Source: Clostridia bacterium (GTDB lineage: Bacteria; Bacillota; Clostridia; Oscillospirales; CAG-272). From it: DNA of 64,000 bases. The stretch lies in the NCBI GenBank assembly GCA_017472255.1, contig JAFUQU010000016.1, positions 62,001 to 126,000 on the forward strand, given 5' to 3'. The notes beneath the pieces are model-generated. The model was not told the DNA's origin. It was given only the letters and a program-made list of their open reading frames with translations, and did not search any database. The translations under genes were made by a program, and so were the position numbers. Of the stretch, positions 18,076-26,880 are shown piece after piece; position 1 is the first letter of the stretch, and the number at the start of each line of letters is the position of its first letter.

Positions 18076-18285
18076 ATGAAAGAAAATTATGTAATCTGCA
18101 ACTGCAAGAAGGTCAGCTATTTTGACATCGCCGACGCTCTGCATGAGCTTAAAAAGTTCGACGATGTGCTGGAAGCGTTTGAGGACGTGAAAAAGGTCAC
18201 TCACTGCTCCACCGGCTGCGGCGGATGTCATGACAAGGTGCTGGACGTGATCTCTGAGATTCTGATGGGACACGAAAAGGTATAA
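18076..18285 (+). CDS. BFD-like [2Fe-2S] protein
   Basis: 69 aa. The Cys pattern CNCKKVS near the start and CSTGCGGC about 30 residues later matches the bacterioferritin-associated ferredoxin ([2Fe-2S]-binding, BFD-like) fold. In the family such proteins pass electrons to ferritins to release stored iron, or serve as domains of nitrite reductases and NifU. Its place directly after ferritin favours the first role. GAGAGG precedes the ATG, and a strong terminator follows. Confidence 0.82.
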   Translation: MKENYVICNCKKVSYFDIADALHELKKFDDVLEAFEDVKKVTHCSTGCGGCHDKVLDVISEILMGHEKV

Positions 18286-18308
18286 AGCGATTGTTTCCTC
18301 CCATGGAG

Positions 18309-18347
18309 AAGCGCCTGTGAAATCATTCGATTTTACGGGCGCTTTTT
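18309..18347 (+). terminator. Rho-independent terminator after the ferritin operon
   Basis: AAGCGCCTGTGAAATC pairs with GATTTTACGGGCGCTT (with G-U pairs) around an ATTC loop, then TTTTT (18343-18347). Confidence 0.85.
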
Positions 18348-18369
18348 CATGAAAATTTTATTGATGCAC

Positions 18370-18398
18370 TTGCAATTTTACCATATCTATGCTATAAT
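18370..18398 (+). promoter_or_regulatory. Promoter of the beta-helix protein gene
   Basis: TTGCAA (18370-18375), a 17-nt spacer and TATAAT (18393-18398). GGGAGG lies upstream of the ATG at 18437. Confidence 0.7.
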
Positions 18399-18436
18399 GT
18401 GTACAATTCATAGGAACCCGAACGGGAGGTAAAAGC

Positions 18437-20713
18437 ATGAGAATCGGAAAAATCAAAAAAATCCGGCGCATCCTGATGTGTGCCGTGCTGGCGCTGCTGA
18501 TGATCGGCGTCATGACCACCGTGTCCTGCGGCACGGAGGAGGAAACGATCGAGCTGGTTGAGCTTGCCGGCTGGCAGGAGTATGTGATTGTCCGCCCGGA
18601 CGGGGGCGATCGGGTCGAGACTGACGCGGCGATTAAGCTGAAAAACGCCATTGAGGAGCGCGTCGGCGTCACTTTGACGCTGACCACCGACTGGGTGAAG
18701 CGCGGCGAGGAGGCTCCCACCGATACGAAGGAGATTTTGATCGGCAGCACCAACCGCCCGGAATCCGACATTACGCTGCTGTATCACGATATCGCGGTTG
18801 AAGCGAGCGAACATCGTGTGGCGATCATCGGCGGCAGTCCCGAGGCGACGGATCTGGCGGTGGACTGGTTCATCGAAAACTGCATCGCTGAAACTGTCAG
18901 CGTTCCGGCAGAGCGGTATGTCAAGGCGGGCGAATATCCGCTGCGGAATGTGAGCATCGGCGGCGTGCCGTTGTATGAATACGCGGTCAACTCGCCTACG
19001 CTGACCGACGATACATTCCCGGACGAAAAGGCCGCGCTTCGTCTCTGGCTTGCGGAGATGACCGGGCATTACCCTGAAAACGACGGCGAGCATTACATCC
19101 GCGTGGAAACCGGGAAGGAAATCGGCATTACGGAGGTCGTCAATAAGCTGGATGGCGGCGATATCGTTCTGACTGTCGCTGCGGGCGGTATGCCCATTGA
19201 CGACGCGATCACACTTTTCAAAACGACGCTGGAAAATCGAAATGAGGACGAGGTGAATATCGAAATGACCCAAACGGCTGATATCGACAATATCAAAACC
19301 TGCGACGCGGCACAGATCGCAGAATGGCGCAAAATGACAGACGAGCGAATCGAGGACATCATCAACACGCCGAACATGGAAATTCCCGAGGGAGCGAAGG
19401 TTTACTATGTGTCCAACAACGGAGACGACTCCAACGATGGACGGACGCCCGAAACGGCGGTGAAGACGCTGTTCCGCGCCAGCAATCTGTCGCTGCGGGA
19501 AGGGGATTATGTATGCTTCGAGCGGGGCGGCGTTTGGCGCGGCAATCTGTCGGCGCTGAAGGGCGTGACCTACACCGCTTACGGTGAGGGCGACAAGCCG
19601 AAGCTCTACGGTTCCCCCGAGGACGGCGCCGATCCCGCGAAATGGACGAAAACCGATGCCGAAAACGTCTGGAGCTATGACGCATGGGATATGGATGTGG
19701 GCACGCTGGTATTCAACCATGGAGAAGCTCACGCCGTCAAGTACATCATCCGCACCAAAGCCGACGGTTCCACGGTGGTTCACGCCACGGGAAAGCCCTT
19801 TAAGGATTATCATGACCTGACCGAGGATCTGACCTTCTGGCATGACGTCGAAGGGAAGAAGCTCTACCTTTACAGCGAGATCAATCCGGGCGAGCGGTTC
19901 GACTCCATCGAATTCAACGTGAAGAAGAACATTATTCAGGTGCATGGCCCCGGCGTCACCATCGATAACCTCTGCATCATGTACGGCGGCGCCCACGGCG
20001 TCAGCTCGGGTACGACGCAGAATCTGACGGTGCAGAACTGCGTGTTCGGCTGGATGGGCGGCAGCCTCCAGAAGGTGCGGGACGACGGTGTGCCGGTTCG
20101 CTACGGCAACGGCGTGGAAATCTACGGCGGCTGCGACGGATATACCGTGCAGAACAACTATTTCTTCCAGATTTACGATGCAGCGGTGACCCATCAGGTT
20201 TCGCTGAGCAGCACGCAGGTTGAAAGCGGTACGGTGCTCAACCAGAAGAACATTCTTTACGCGGGCAACGTGATGGAATACTGCAACTACTCCATCGAAT
20301 ACTTCCTCGGCAACGTGCCCGAGGACAATCCCAGCCGCATGGAGAACTTCGTGATCGAGGACAACTATATGTGGTACGCGGCGGAGGGCTTCTGCGAGCA
20401 GCGTCCCGACAAGAACGCGGGCTGTCATATCAAAGGCTGGTCGCACAACAACCGGGCGGTGGATTATGTCATCCGGAACAATCTGATGCTTTACACGAAG
20501 GATATGCTGGTGGATATCTACTCCAACCGCTTGAATCCTGACGGCAGCGACAGTATGCCGACGCTGGAGAACAATCAGTTTGCCGCGTTCCCGGGCGTCA
20601 GCTTCGGCGTGCTGAAGCAGGACGACAACACCCGCGCTCCCTATAACGCGAGCGTGGTGGATTACACAGCCGAGCACTCAAACGGCGACACCTTCTGGTT
20701 TATCGCGGAATAA
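18437..20713 (+). CDS. Secreted parallel beta-helix protein, probable lipoprotein
   Basis: 758 aa with a basic N-terminus, one hydrophobic segment and a Cys (TTVSCG) that fits lipid attachment. Residues ~45-300 resemble the substrate-binding/accessory regions of secreted glycan enzymes (EYVIVRPDGGDRVETDAAIKLK; EILIGSTNRPES). From ~320 a right-handed beta-helix begins with the typical entry YYVSNNGDDSNDGRTPETA, followed by many turn repeats (VTIDNLCIMYGGAHGVSSG; YTVQNNYFFQIYDAAV). This is the pectate-lyase-like fold of polysaccharide lyases and glycosidases. Catalytic residues are not assignable. Single gene, own promoter and terminator. Confidence 0.7.
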   Translation: MRIGKIKKIRRILMCAVLALLMIGVMTTVSCGTEEETIELVELAGWQEYVIVRPDGGDRVETDAAIKLKNAIEERVGVTLTLTTDWVKRGEEAPTDTKEILIGSTNRPESDITLLYHDIAVEASEHRVAIIGGSPEATDLAVDWFIENCIAETVSVPAERYVKAGEYPLRNVSIGGVPLYEYAVNSPTLTDDTFPDEKAALRLWLAEMTGHYPENDGEHYIRVETGKEIGITEVVNKLDGGDIVLTVAAGGMPIDDAITLFKTTLENRNEDEVNIEMTQTADIDNIKTCDAAQIAEWRKMTDERIEDIINTPNMEIPEGAKVYYVSNNGDDSNDGRTPETAVKTLFRASNLSLREGDYVCFERGGVWRGNLSALKGVTYTAYGEGDKPKLYGSPEDGADPAKWTKTDAENVWSYDAWDMDVGTLVFNHGEAHAVKYIIRTKADGSTVVHATGKPFKDYHDLTEDLTFWHDVEGKKLYLYSEINPGERFDSIEFNVKKNIIQVHGPGVTIDNLCIMYGGAHGVSSGTTQNLTVQNCVFGWMGGSLQKVRDDGVPVRYGNGVEIYGGCDGYTVQNNYFFQIYDAAVTHQVSLSSTQVESGTVLNQKNILYAGNVMEYCNYSIEYFLGNVPEDNPSRMENFVIEDNYMWYAAEGFCEQRPDKNAGCHIKGWSHNNRAVDYVIRNNLMLYTKDMLVDIYSNRLNPDGSDSMPTLENNQFAAFPGVSFGVLKQDDNTRAPYNASVVDYTAEHSNGDTFWFIAE

Positions 20714-20720
20714 AATCAAG

Positions 20721-20752
20721 TCAGCTCACGAAAAAACGTGAGCTGATTTTTT
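20721..20752 (+). terminator. Terminator after the beta-helix gene
   Basis: TCAGCTCACG and its perfect complement around AAAAAA, followed by TTTTTT (20747-20752). Confidence 0.9.
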
Positions 20753-20753
20753 A

Positions 20754-20794
20754 TCCGATGTACGGTTTATCCGATGTACGGTTTATCCGATGTA
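20754..20794. repeat. 16-bp tandem repeat at the end of the oxidoreductase gene
   Basis: TCCGATGTACGGTTTA occurs twice (20754-20769, 20770-20785), then nine more bases of a third copy (20786-20794). The third copy encodes the last residues and stop (YIG-stop) of the leftward gene, so its 3' end has been duplicated, presumably by slippage. Confidence 0.85.
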
Positions 20795-22129
20795 GCCTCC
20801 CCGGCGGACGATCTCCTCCTGCACGCTGCACACGGGGACGTCCGGCACGTTCACGCCTTTGGCTGCGGCCATCGCCGCCGTGATGCCTACAGCCTCGCCC
20901 ATGGCAAAGCAGGGCGGCATGACGCGAACAGCCGCGAAGGCGTATTTGTCCGCCGACAGGCACTTTCCGGCGGCGAGCAGATTGTCCATATCCTTTGGAA
21001 TCAGGCAGGACAAGGGAATGTAGTAATTGCTGCCGCTTTTGTACGCGGTGTATGCCACGCCCACCTTCTGATGGATGTCGATGGAGTTGGCGCATACGGC
21101 GATGCGGTCGTCGAATTTCACCGCCGATGTGATGTCCTCAAGGCAGAACAGATGCCGTCCCACGATGCGGCGGGATTCGCGGATTCCCATGTCCGACGCG
21201 GTGGCAACCAGACGGATATTGCGCAGCGGCGGGATTTCCTCGCGCAGGAAGGCGATCAGCTTCTGAATCTGTTCCCGCTGAGCGATTTCCACTGTCGTGA
21301 TGTCTGCGGCGCTCAGCTCGTTCAACGGATCGTCCGATTGCGCCATGTTGACCGTCCATGTGCCGTTGGGATTCTCGTAGATGCGCAGCTTCATCGTGCC
21401 GCAGGGGAAGCGTCCGTCGGCGCGTCCGGCTTCGATTGCGTCCATATAAAACCGCTCCCGCATCTCGGTATGCTCCGCCATGTGCGCGTCCAGCGCGTCC
21501 CGGTCAACACCGTCAATGATGAAGAACATGGACGCCGTCTGCATGAATCCGTCCCCGTCGCCCCGGAAGGTGGCAGCGCCCGCTTTTGCGGCCAGCGATG
21601 CGTTTCCGGTGCAGTCGATGAATACCTTTGCGCGGATTTTATCGATGCCCTCGCCGTCGGCGGTGTAGATGGCGGTGATTCTGCGTCCGTCGGTTTCACA
21701 GCCGATCAGCGTTGTGTGGCAGAGCAGATTTACGCCGGATTCGACGCAGAGACGGTCGGCGGTTCGCTTGAGGCACTCGGTGTCGAAGGGGGTGACGCCG
21801 ATATGACCGGCGAGGCGATAGCCGCTCCAGCTGTCGCCGCCGGGACAGTCGTTATAGGAAACCGCGCCGCCGTCGGCGATCATGCGGTTCACGAATTCGC
21901 TGAAAAAGCCGCGGATAATCTGATTTTCGCCCTTCGCGTCAAGGCAGGTCATGAACGGGCCGACCATGCCTTTTGTCGCTGTACCGCCCAGATAGCCGCC
22001 GGATTCGATGAGCAGCGTCACAGCGCCGCTTTTTGCTGCGGACACCGCTGCGGATATTCCCGCCACACCGCCGCCGCAGACCACGACGTCGGCGTACAGC
22101 TCGTTTCTGATTTCAAATGTTGCTTGCAT
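20783..22129 (-). CDS. FAD-dependent oxidoreductase
   Basis: 448 aa with an N-terminal dinucleotide-binding motif (DVVVCGGGVAGISAAVSAAKSG) and the second FAD contact at LLIESGGYLGGTAT. It belongs to the FAD-dependent oxidoreductases (FAD_oxidored family) common in gut Clostridia next to sugar-responsive regulators. The later DPLNELSAADITTVEIA, RIVGRHLF and CLSADKYAFAAVRVMPPC runs fit. It is cytoplasmic with an unknown substrate. The ATG at 22129 has GGAGGATC upstream. It is divergent from an AraC gene whose promoter overlaps its own, so regulation by that protein is likely. Confidence 0.85.
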   Translation of the reverse strand: MQATFEIRNELYADVVVCGGGVAGISAAVSAAKSGAVTLLIESGGYLGGTATKGMVGPFMTCLDAKGENQIIRGFFSEFVNRMIADGGAVSYNDCPGGDSWSGYRLAGHIGVTPFDTECLKRTADRLCVESGVNLLCHTTLIGCETDGRRITAIYTADGEGIDKIRAKVFIDCTGNASLAAKAGAATFRGDGDGFMQTASMFFIIDGVDRDALDAHMAEHTEMRERFYMDAIEAGRADGRFPCGTMKLRIYENPNGTWTVNMAQSDDPLNELSAADITTVEIAQREQIQKLIAFLREEIPPLRNIRLVATASDMGIRESRRIVGRHLFCLEDITSAVKFDDRIAVCANSIDIHQKVGVAYTAYKSGSNYYIPLSCLIPKDMDNLLAAGKCLSADKYAFAAVRVMPPCFAMGEAVGITAAMAAAKGVNVPDVPVCSVQEEIVRRGGYIG

Positions 22130-22158
22130 ATTGATCCTCCGAAATATAATTTTTATTA

Positions 22159-22203
22159 ATTATACACCTGGCTATTTACAAATGCAATCGAATATGCTAA
22201 AAT
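22159..22203. promoter_or_regulatory. Back-to-back overlapping divergent promoters
   Basis: Leftward: TTGCAT (22187-22182), 17 nt, TATAAT (22164-22159). Rightward: TTTACA (22175-22180), 17 nt, TAAAAT (22198-22203). The two -35 elements are adjacent, so only one polymerase can bind at a time. Confidence 0.65.
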
Positions 22204-22237
22204 ATATTTATAATATTCAGCAACGCGGAGGACGCAT

Positions 22238-23014
22238 ATGGAAAAACCTTTTATTTTAATTTCGGGTCTGGTGGTGCGCCGGGACGAATTCGATGTAAAG
22301 AACGGAAACCAGAATACATGGGCGCTGTTTCATATGAAGGAAGGCAGCTTTGAGCTGGATTACGGCGACGGCGTTCAGACCATCACCAGCGGCGACACGG
22401 TTATTTTCAATGATACGACCAACTTCCGCCGCAGAGTCGTGACACCGATTATCTTTGTTTACATCAAATTCCGCGTGAATCCCCATTGTCCCTTCTCGCT
22501 GGATGTGCCGCTGGGGAAGGTGAAATTCAATGATGAGGCTCGGTTTCAGTCAACCATCCGCGCATACGAATCGGTGATACATATGGACGATCGGCGGATG
22601 GTTTACTACAAGGAGCATCTTCTGGAGGACATTCTGTTTCAGGTGTTCTGCGAGAGCAGCCGGCATATCGAGGCGGAAAATCCCCTGCACAGCAACGACC
22701 CGCTGATACTCGCGGCGAAGGAATATGTGCTCAGCCATATTAAGAAGGAAATACACATTGACGATATCTGCCGCGCGGTGAGCACCAATCCGTCCACGCT
22801 CAACTGGCATTTCCGCCGTGAGCTTGGCGTATCCGTGGGCACTTACATCACGTCCGAGCGGATGAAGCGGGCGAAGAATCTGCTGCGCGGCACTACTTAC
22901 AGCATCAGCGAGGTGGCGGCACTGTGCGGATACGAGAATGTATATTACTTTTCGACGGCGTTCCGCAAAAACTGCGGTCTGTCGCCGACGGAATACAGGA
23001 GCAGGTTCGGTTGA
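22238..23014 (+). CDS. AraC family transcriptional regulator
   Basis: 258 aa. The N-terminal cupin sensor (MKEGSFELDYGDGVQTITSGD) is followed by a C-terminal AraC domain with helix-turn-helix motifs IDDICRAVSTNPSTLNWHF and ISEVAALCGYENVYYFSTAF and the ending GLSPTEYRSRFG. GGAGGACGC precedes the ATG. It is divergent from the FAD oxidoreductase and is its likely regulator. Effector unknown. Confidence 0.9.
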   Translation: MEKPFILISGLVVRRDEFDVKNGNQNTWALFHMKEGSFELDYGDGVQTITSGDTVIFNDTTNFRRRVVTPIIFVYIKFRVNPHCPFSLDVPLGKVKFNDEARFQSTIRAYESVIHMDDRRMVYYKEHLLEDILFQVFCESSRHIEAENPLHSNDPLILAAKEYVLSHIKKEIHIDDICRAVSTNPSTLNWHFRRELGVSVGTYITSERMKRAKNLLRGTTYSISEVAALCGYENVYYFSTAFRKNCGLSPTEYRSRFG

Positions 23015-23028
23015 GAATATCATGGCAG

Positions 23029-23060
23029 CAGAGCTTCCGCATTGAGATGCGGAAGCTCTG
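23029..23060 (+). terminator. Terminator after the AraC gene
   Basis: A perfect 14-bp stem (CAGAGCTTCCGCAT and complement) with a TGAG loop, followed by TTTAT. Confidence 0.75.
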
Positions 23061-23071
23061 TTTATGTGTGA

Positions 23072-23092
23072 GTTATAGCTTTTGCCTATAAC
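23072..23092. promoter_or_regulatory. LysR-type operator upstream of the organosulfur operon
   Basis: GTTATAG-N7-CTATAAC is a perfect 7-bp inverted repeat that contains the T-N11-A core of LysR-family boxes. It ends 20 nt before the -35, the usual place for a LysR recognition site. The LysR gene at 31720, at the end of the operon, is the obvious partner. Confidence 0.6.
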
Positions 23093-23112
23093 CGACTATA
23101 TTTATATGGTAT

Positions 23113-23141
23113 TTGACATTCCCGGGCACCTGTGCTATAAT
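23113..23141 (+). promoter_or_regulatory. Consensus promoter of the organosulfur operon
   Basis: TTGACA (23113-23118), a 17-nt spacer and TATAAT (23136-23141), matching the SigA consensus at every position. Such a strong promoter with an upstream LysR box suggests tight control. Confidence 0.85.
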
Positions 23142-23179
23142 ATTACCATCAACTTCAAACACACAAGGAGACATACATA

Positions 23180-24493
23180 ATGAATACCGTAGAAAAAAGA
23201 ATTGTTGAACTAATCGATAAAAACCGTGACACTATCATTGAATTCGGCAGAGATATTTTCCACCATGCGGAACTTGGTTACAAAGAATTCCGCACCAGCG
23301 AGAAATTCAAGAATGTTCTCGCTGAGCACCTGAAACGGGTGGATGACGGTCTGGCAATCACCGGCGTCAAGGGTTATCTCAACGAGGAGAAAAAAGATAA
23401 CTTCTCGCTGGCACTGATCGGTGAGCTGGATGCACTGAAAATCCCCGCTTATCCATTCGCGAATCCCGAAACGGGCGGCGCACATTGCTGCGGACATCAT
23501 GCACAGCTGGCAGGCGTCGTCGGCGCGCTGCTTGCTCTGTCGGATGAGGAAGTAGCCAAAGAGCTGGACGGTCAGGTCGTCTTCCTTGCCGCTCCGGCTG
23601 AGGAGTACGGCGAAGCGGAGTTCAAAAATGAACTGATTGCTTCCGGTAAAATCGCCTACGGCGGCGGTAAGTGCGAGCTGATCCGCGAGGGCGCCTTCGA
23701 TGACGTGGATGTGGCGCTGGCGCATCACATCTCACCCGCCGGACTGAGCGTCGGCAACGGCAGCAGCAACGGCTTCGTCGCCAAGGTCATCCGTATCAAG
23801 GGCAAGGCTTCCCATGCGGCGGGCGCTCCCCACGAAGGCATCAACGCCCTCGATGCTGCGGCTCTCGGTTTGCAGGCGCTGGCGTTCAACAACAAAACCT
23901 TCCGCGACGAGGACAGCGTCCGGGTGCATCCGATTCTCACCAAGGGCGGCGATCTCGTGAACGTCACTCCCGAAGAAGCGGTGCTTGAAACGCTGGTTCG
24001 CGGCAAGACCAAGGAAGCCTTCAGCGACGCGGCGGTCAAGACCGACCGTTCCTTCAAAGCCGGTGCGCTGGCGCTGGGAGCCGGCTACCGCATTGAAACC
24101 GCGCCGGGCTATCTGCCCTCGCTGCCCCAGAGCTTCCCTGATGAACTGGTTGAGGTCATCGCCGAGGCGGCGGGCGAACAGCCTAAGATCACACCGCCGA
24201 CCGCGCATGGCGCAGGCTCCACGGATGTGGGCGATGTCCAGCATCTGCTTCCGGTGCTCACCTTCCATACGGGCGGCGTATCGGGCGGACTGCATCAGAC
24301 CTCCTTCTCGGTGGATGATGAGGAGAAAGCATACATCCTGACCGCAAAGCTCTTCGCACTGAGCGCATACCGCCTTCTGAAGGACGGCGCGGCACTGGGC
24401 AAGCAGGTCAAGGGCAGCTACAAGCCGGTATTTAATAATAAGGAAGAATACATCGAGTTCCTGGATAAGTTCCGCTCGGTGGAGGAGGGTTAA
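23180..24493 (+). CDS. M20 family amidohydrolase (AbgB-like)
   Basis: 437-aa cytoplasmic metallo-amidohydrolase. Family signatures: HHAELGYKEF, metal ligands in AHCCGHHAQLAG, catalytic APAEEYGE, the dimerisation-domain run SHAAGAPHEGINALDAA and the late GSTDVGDVQHLLP typical of the aminobenzoyl-glutamate hydrolase (AbgB) branch. It removes an acyl, aryl or carbamoyl group from an amino acid amide. It is the first gene of the operon, 2 nt before the thiazoline-hydrolase-like gene, so a substrate such as an N-acyl or N-carbamoyl cysteine derivative is a reasonable inference. AAGGAG precedes the ATG. Confidence 0.88.
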   Translation: MNTVEKRIVELIDKNRDTIIEFGRDIFHHAELGYKEFRTSEKFKNVLAEHLKRVDDGLAITGVKGYLNEEKKDNFSLALIGELDALKIPAYPFANPETGGAHCCGHHAQLAGVVGALLALSDEEVAKELDGQVVFLAAPAEEYGEAEFKNELIASGKIAYGGGKCELIREGAFDDVDVALAHHISPAGLSVGNGSSNGFVAKVIRIKGKASHAAGAPHEGINALDAAALGLQALAFNNKTFRDEDSVRVHPILTKGGDLVNVTPEEAVLETLVRGKTKEAFSDAAVKTDRSFKAGALALGAGYRIETAPGYLPSLPQSFPDELVEVIAEAAGEQPKITPPTAHGAGSTDVGDVQHLLPVLTFHTGGVSGGLHQTSFSVDDEEKAYILTAKLFALSAYRLLKDGAALGKQVKGSYKPVFNNKEEYIEFLDKFRSVEEG

Positions 24494-24495
24494 TC

Positions 24496-25035
24496 ATGGG
24501 TAAGGAAAATTACAAAATCGAAGGTACGGTTGATCGTGCGCTGATGGTGGATCAGATTCGTCTGGCGGCAAGACAGTTCGCCATGCTCTACTTCCACTTC
24601 GTCAAGACGCTGTACGAAACCTTCGGCGCTGAAAAGGCGAAGGAGCTGGTTCAGAAGACCATCTTCGAACAGGCTGTGGACCGCTCGGACATTCTCCGGG
24701 AAAAGGCCATCGCCGCCGGGCTTTCCACCGACACGAAGGAAAACTTCCGCAAGGTCAGCGACCTTCCGTTCTGCGGCTGGATTCCCCAGTGGGGCGAGGA
24801 TCACTGTCCGTATGGCGAGATCTGGCGGGGATACGTGGAAAAGTACCCTTGGTTCCGTGAGTTCGCCACCTTCTACTGCGATGTGATCGATACGACCACC
24901 ATTGAGAATTTCACCCGCCGGCTGTCTCATCGGATTACGCAGAATGTCATCGTGGAGGGCACGAGCTGCGAGCGGGTGTACTATGAAAGCGACGACGTGA
25001 AGGCGGGGAGGTTTACATATGGCACAAAAGAGTAA
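24496..25035 (+). CDS. L-2-amino-thiazoline-4-carboxylic acid hydrolase family protein
   Basis: 179 aa. The overall pattern, with HCPYGEIWRGY in the middle and EGTSCERVYYES near the end, matches the family named for the enzyme that opens 2-aminothiazoline-4-carboxylate to N-carbamoyl-cysteine on the way to cysteine. Members with other substrates are likely, because the family is broad and mostly untested. It overlaps the ABC permease start by 17 bp, so translation is coupled. Association with an M20 amidohydrolase and C-S lyases supports a sulfur role here. Confidence 0.7.
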   Translation: MGKENYKIEGTVDRALMVDQIRLAARQFAMLYFHFVKTLYETFGAEKAKELVQKTIFEQAVDRSDILREKAIAAGLSTDTKENFRKVSDLPFCGWIPQWGEDHCPYGEIWRGYVEKYPWFREFATFYCDVIDTTTIENFTRRLSHRITQNVIVEGTSCERVYYESDDVKAGRFTYGTKE

Positions 25036-25813
25036 CGGCGCGAAAGCGAAGAAGTTTACCTTCACATGGATTAACGCGCTCCAGATACTGACCGTCGCAG
25101 CGCTCCTGATCAGTATGCAGGTCGCGGTCAGCAGCGGAGCGATCAGCAAGGTCTTCCTCGCAACGCCCACCGACATCGTTAAAAGCGGTTGGGGTCTCAT
25201 CACAGATGGAACGCTGTTTCCCCACCTGCTGGTGACGCTCAAGGAAGTTTTCACGGGTTATTTTCTTGCCGCTGCGGTAGGTATCATACTCGGCTTCCTG
25301 TGGGTGCTCTTCCCGAAGCTGGAGCAGTACATGAGCGTGTTCTGCTCGGCAATCATGGCGGTGCCGAAAACGGCAATCCTGCCGCTGCTGATCCTCTGGT
25401 TCGGTATCGGCTTCCAGTCCAAGGTGGTGCTGATCTTCCTGTTCGGCGTTTTCACCATCCTGTACAACACCGTCACCGGCGCCAAGCAGTGTAAGGTCGA
25501 GTACATGAAGGTCGCTTCGGTTTTTGAAGCGTCCAGAGCACAGCTGGTATTCAAGGTTATGATCCCGGCGGCGCTGCCGTCCATCTTCAACGGTCTGCGG
25601 CTGTCGGCCGCCACCGCACTCACCGGCGTGGTATTCGCCGAGATGCAGTCGGCCCGCGAAGGTCTCGGCTTCCTGCTCAGCCAGGCACAGAACAACCTCG
25701 CCACCGCGAAGGTGTTCTTCATCATTATTTTAGTCACGCTGATTTCGGTGCTGTTTGTACGCATCATCGCCGGAGTCGAATATATCTTCTGCCACAAGTG
25801 GAGAAAAGTTTAA
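25019..25813 (+). CDS. ABC transporter permease (TauC/SsuC type)
   Basis: 264-aa inner-membrane protein with six hydrophobic segments and the permease coupling motif (EASRAQLVFKVMIPAALPSIFNGL, EAA-type). Its closest pattern is the taurine/sulfonate/nitrate permease group. GGGGAGG lies upstream inside the preceding gene. It works with the lipoprotein and ATPase downstream as one importer, one permease gene making a homodimer. Confidence 0.92.
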   Translation: MAQKSNGAKAKKFTFTWINALQILTVAALLISMQVAVSSGAISKVFLATPTDIVKSGWGLITDGTLFPHLLVTLKEVFTGYFLAAAVGIILGFLWVLFPKLEQYMSVFCSAIMAVPKTAILPLLILWFGIGFQSKVVLIFLFGVFTILYNTVTGAKQCKVEYMKVASVFEASRAQLVFKVMIPAALPSIFNGLRLSAATALTGVVFAEMQSAREGLGFLLSQAQNNLATAKVFFIIILVTLISVLFVRIIAGVEYIFCHKWRKV

Positions 25814-25838
25814 CATTTACTCAAAAGAGGTATTTATC

Positions 25839-26861
25839 ATGAAAAAGAGAATTATCGCATCCATTTTAGCCCTTGCCGCCCTGTTCACCACGTCCGCGCT
25901 GACTTCCTGCGGCTCCGAAGAAATTATCGACGAGGACGGCTTCATCATCATCCGCTCCTGCTTTACCACCGGTATGACCGGCGCTGTAAACAACTTCGCC
26001 ATCCAGAAGGGTCTGTATGAGGCCGAGGGCATCCGGTTCGATAACGTACAGTCGTCCGGCAACGCAACTTCGCTGTCTATGCTCTCCCGCGGTGAGATTG
26101 ATGTAGCCGACGGCGACCCCAGCACCTATATCCCTGGCATTTACAACGGCGTTCCCGCTAAGCTGGTTGGCAATATGTGGCGTTATTCCGGCTGCTACTG
26201 GCTCATCGCCAACAACGATATCAAGACCATCGCCGATCTGAAGGGCAAGAATATCGGTACGGCCGGTACTACGGGCGGTATGAGACTGTCGGTTCTGAAG
26301 ATGCTCGAATCCGCCGGACTTGACGAAGACGACGTAACGCTCATCGCAAACGGTTCCTATCAGGCGGCCTACGCAACCATCACCTCCGGTGAGGTAGACG
26401 CAACCATCATCCACAACCCCTATGCATCGCTGGCTGAGGCTGAGGGCATCGGTCACGTGCTGGGCCGCGCATGGGACTACATCCCCGACTATTACACCGG
26501 CACCATCGTTGCATCCGACGACTTCATCAAGAATCATCCCGACGAGCTGCAGAAGTTCATCACCGCTTACTACAAGGTACATGAGCTGGTTAAGAATGAA
26601 TATTTCGACGAATTCATCACTTGGGCTTCCAAGGAAATGAACACCACCGAGGAAGTCATGAGAGACGCCGTTGAGTCCGAAATCGATGTATGGCTGGACT
26701 ACCCCGTTGTCCCGATCGACCGCGTTGAGACCACGCTGGACATCCTGCTGGACTATGGCTGGCTGGAAGATGAGATCGACGACCTGGACAACATCATCAA
26801 CAACACCTTTGCGGAGAATGCAGCAAAGGAACTGGGTATGACCGACCCTTACGCAAAATAA
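25839..26861 (+). CDS. ABC substrate-binding lipoprotein (TauA/SsuA/ThiY-like)
   Basis: 340 aa with a clear lipoprotein signal (TTSALTSCG), so it is membrane-anchored outside the cell. The mature part is an NMT1/SsuA-like two-lobe fold (GLYEAEGIRFDNVQSSGNAT; GEIDVADGDPSTYIPGI; LKGKNIGTAGTTGG). These proteins bind sulfonates, aminopyrimidines and related small molecules. The ATG at 25839 has AAGAGG 8 nt upstream. It captures the substrate that the rest of the operon degrades. Confidence 0.9.
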   Translation: MKKRIIASILALAALFTTSALTSCGSEEIIDEDGFIIIRSCFTTGMTGAVNNFAIQKGLYEAEGIRFDNVQSSGNATSLSMLSRGEIDVADGDPSTYIPGIYNGVPAKLVGNMWRYSGCYWLIANNDIKTIADLKGKNIGTAGTTGGMRLSVLKMLESAGLDEDDVTLIANGSYQAAYATITSGEVDATIIHNPYASLAEAEGIGHVLGRAWDYIPDYYTGTIVASDDFIKNHPDELQKFITAYYKVHELVKNEYFDEFITWASKEMNTTEEVMRDAVESEIDVWLDYPVVPIDRVETTLDILLDYGWLEDEIDDLDNIINNTFAENAAKELGMTDPYAK

Positions 26862-26880
26862 TCGCAGGAAGGTAATCATA

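Noticed and set aside
18392..20677. Very long open frame antisense to the secreted beta-helix gene
   Set aside because: Its protein is His/Val/Arg-rich low-sense sequence with no motif. The sense gene has promoter, ribosome site, signal and terminator. It is an effect of high third-position G+C.
24496..25035. Assigning the protein as a proven ATC hydrolase
   Set aside because: The family is broad and few members are tested, so only family membership is claimed.
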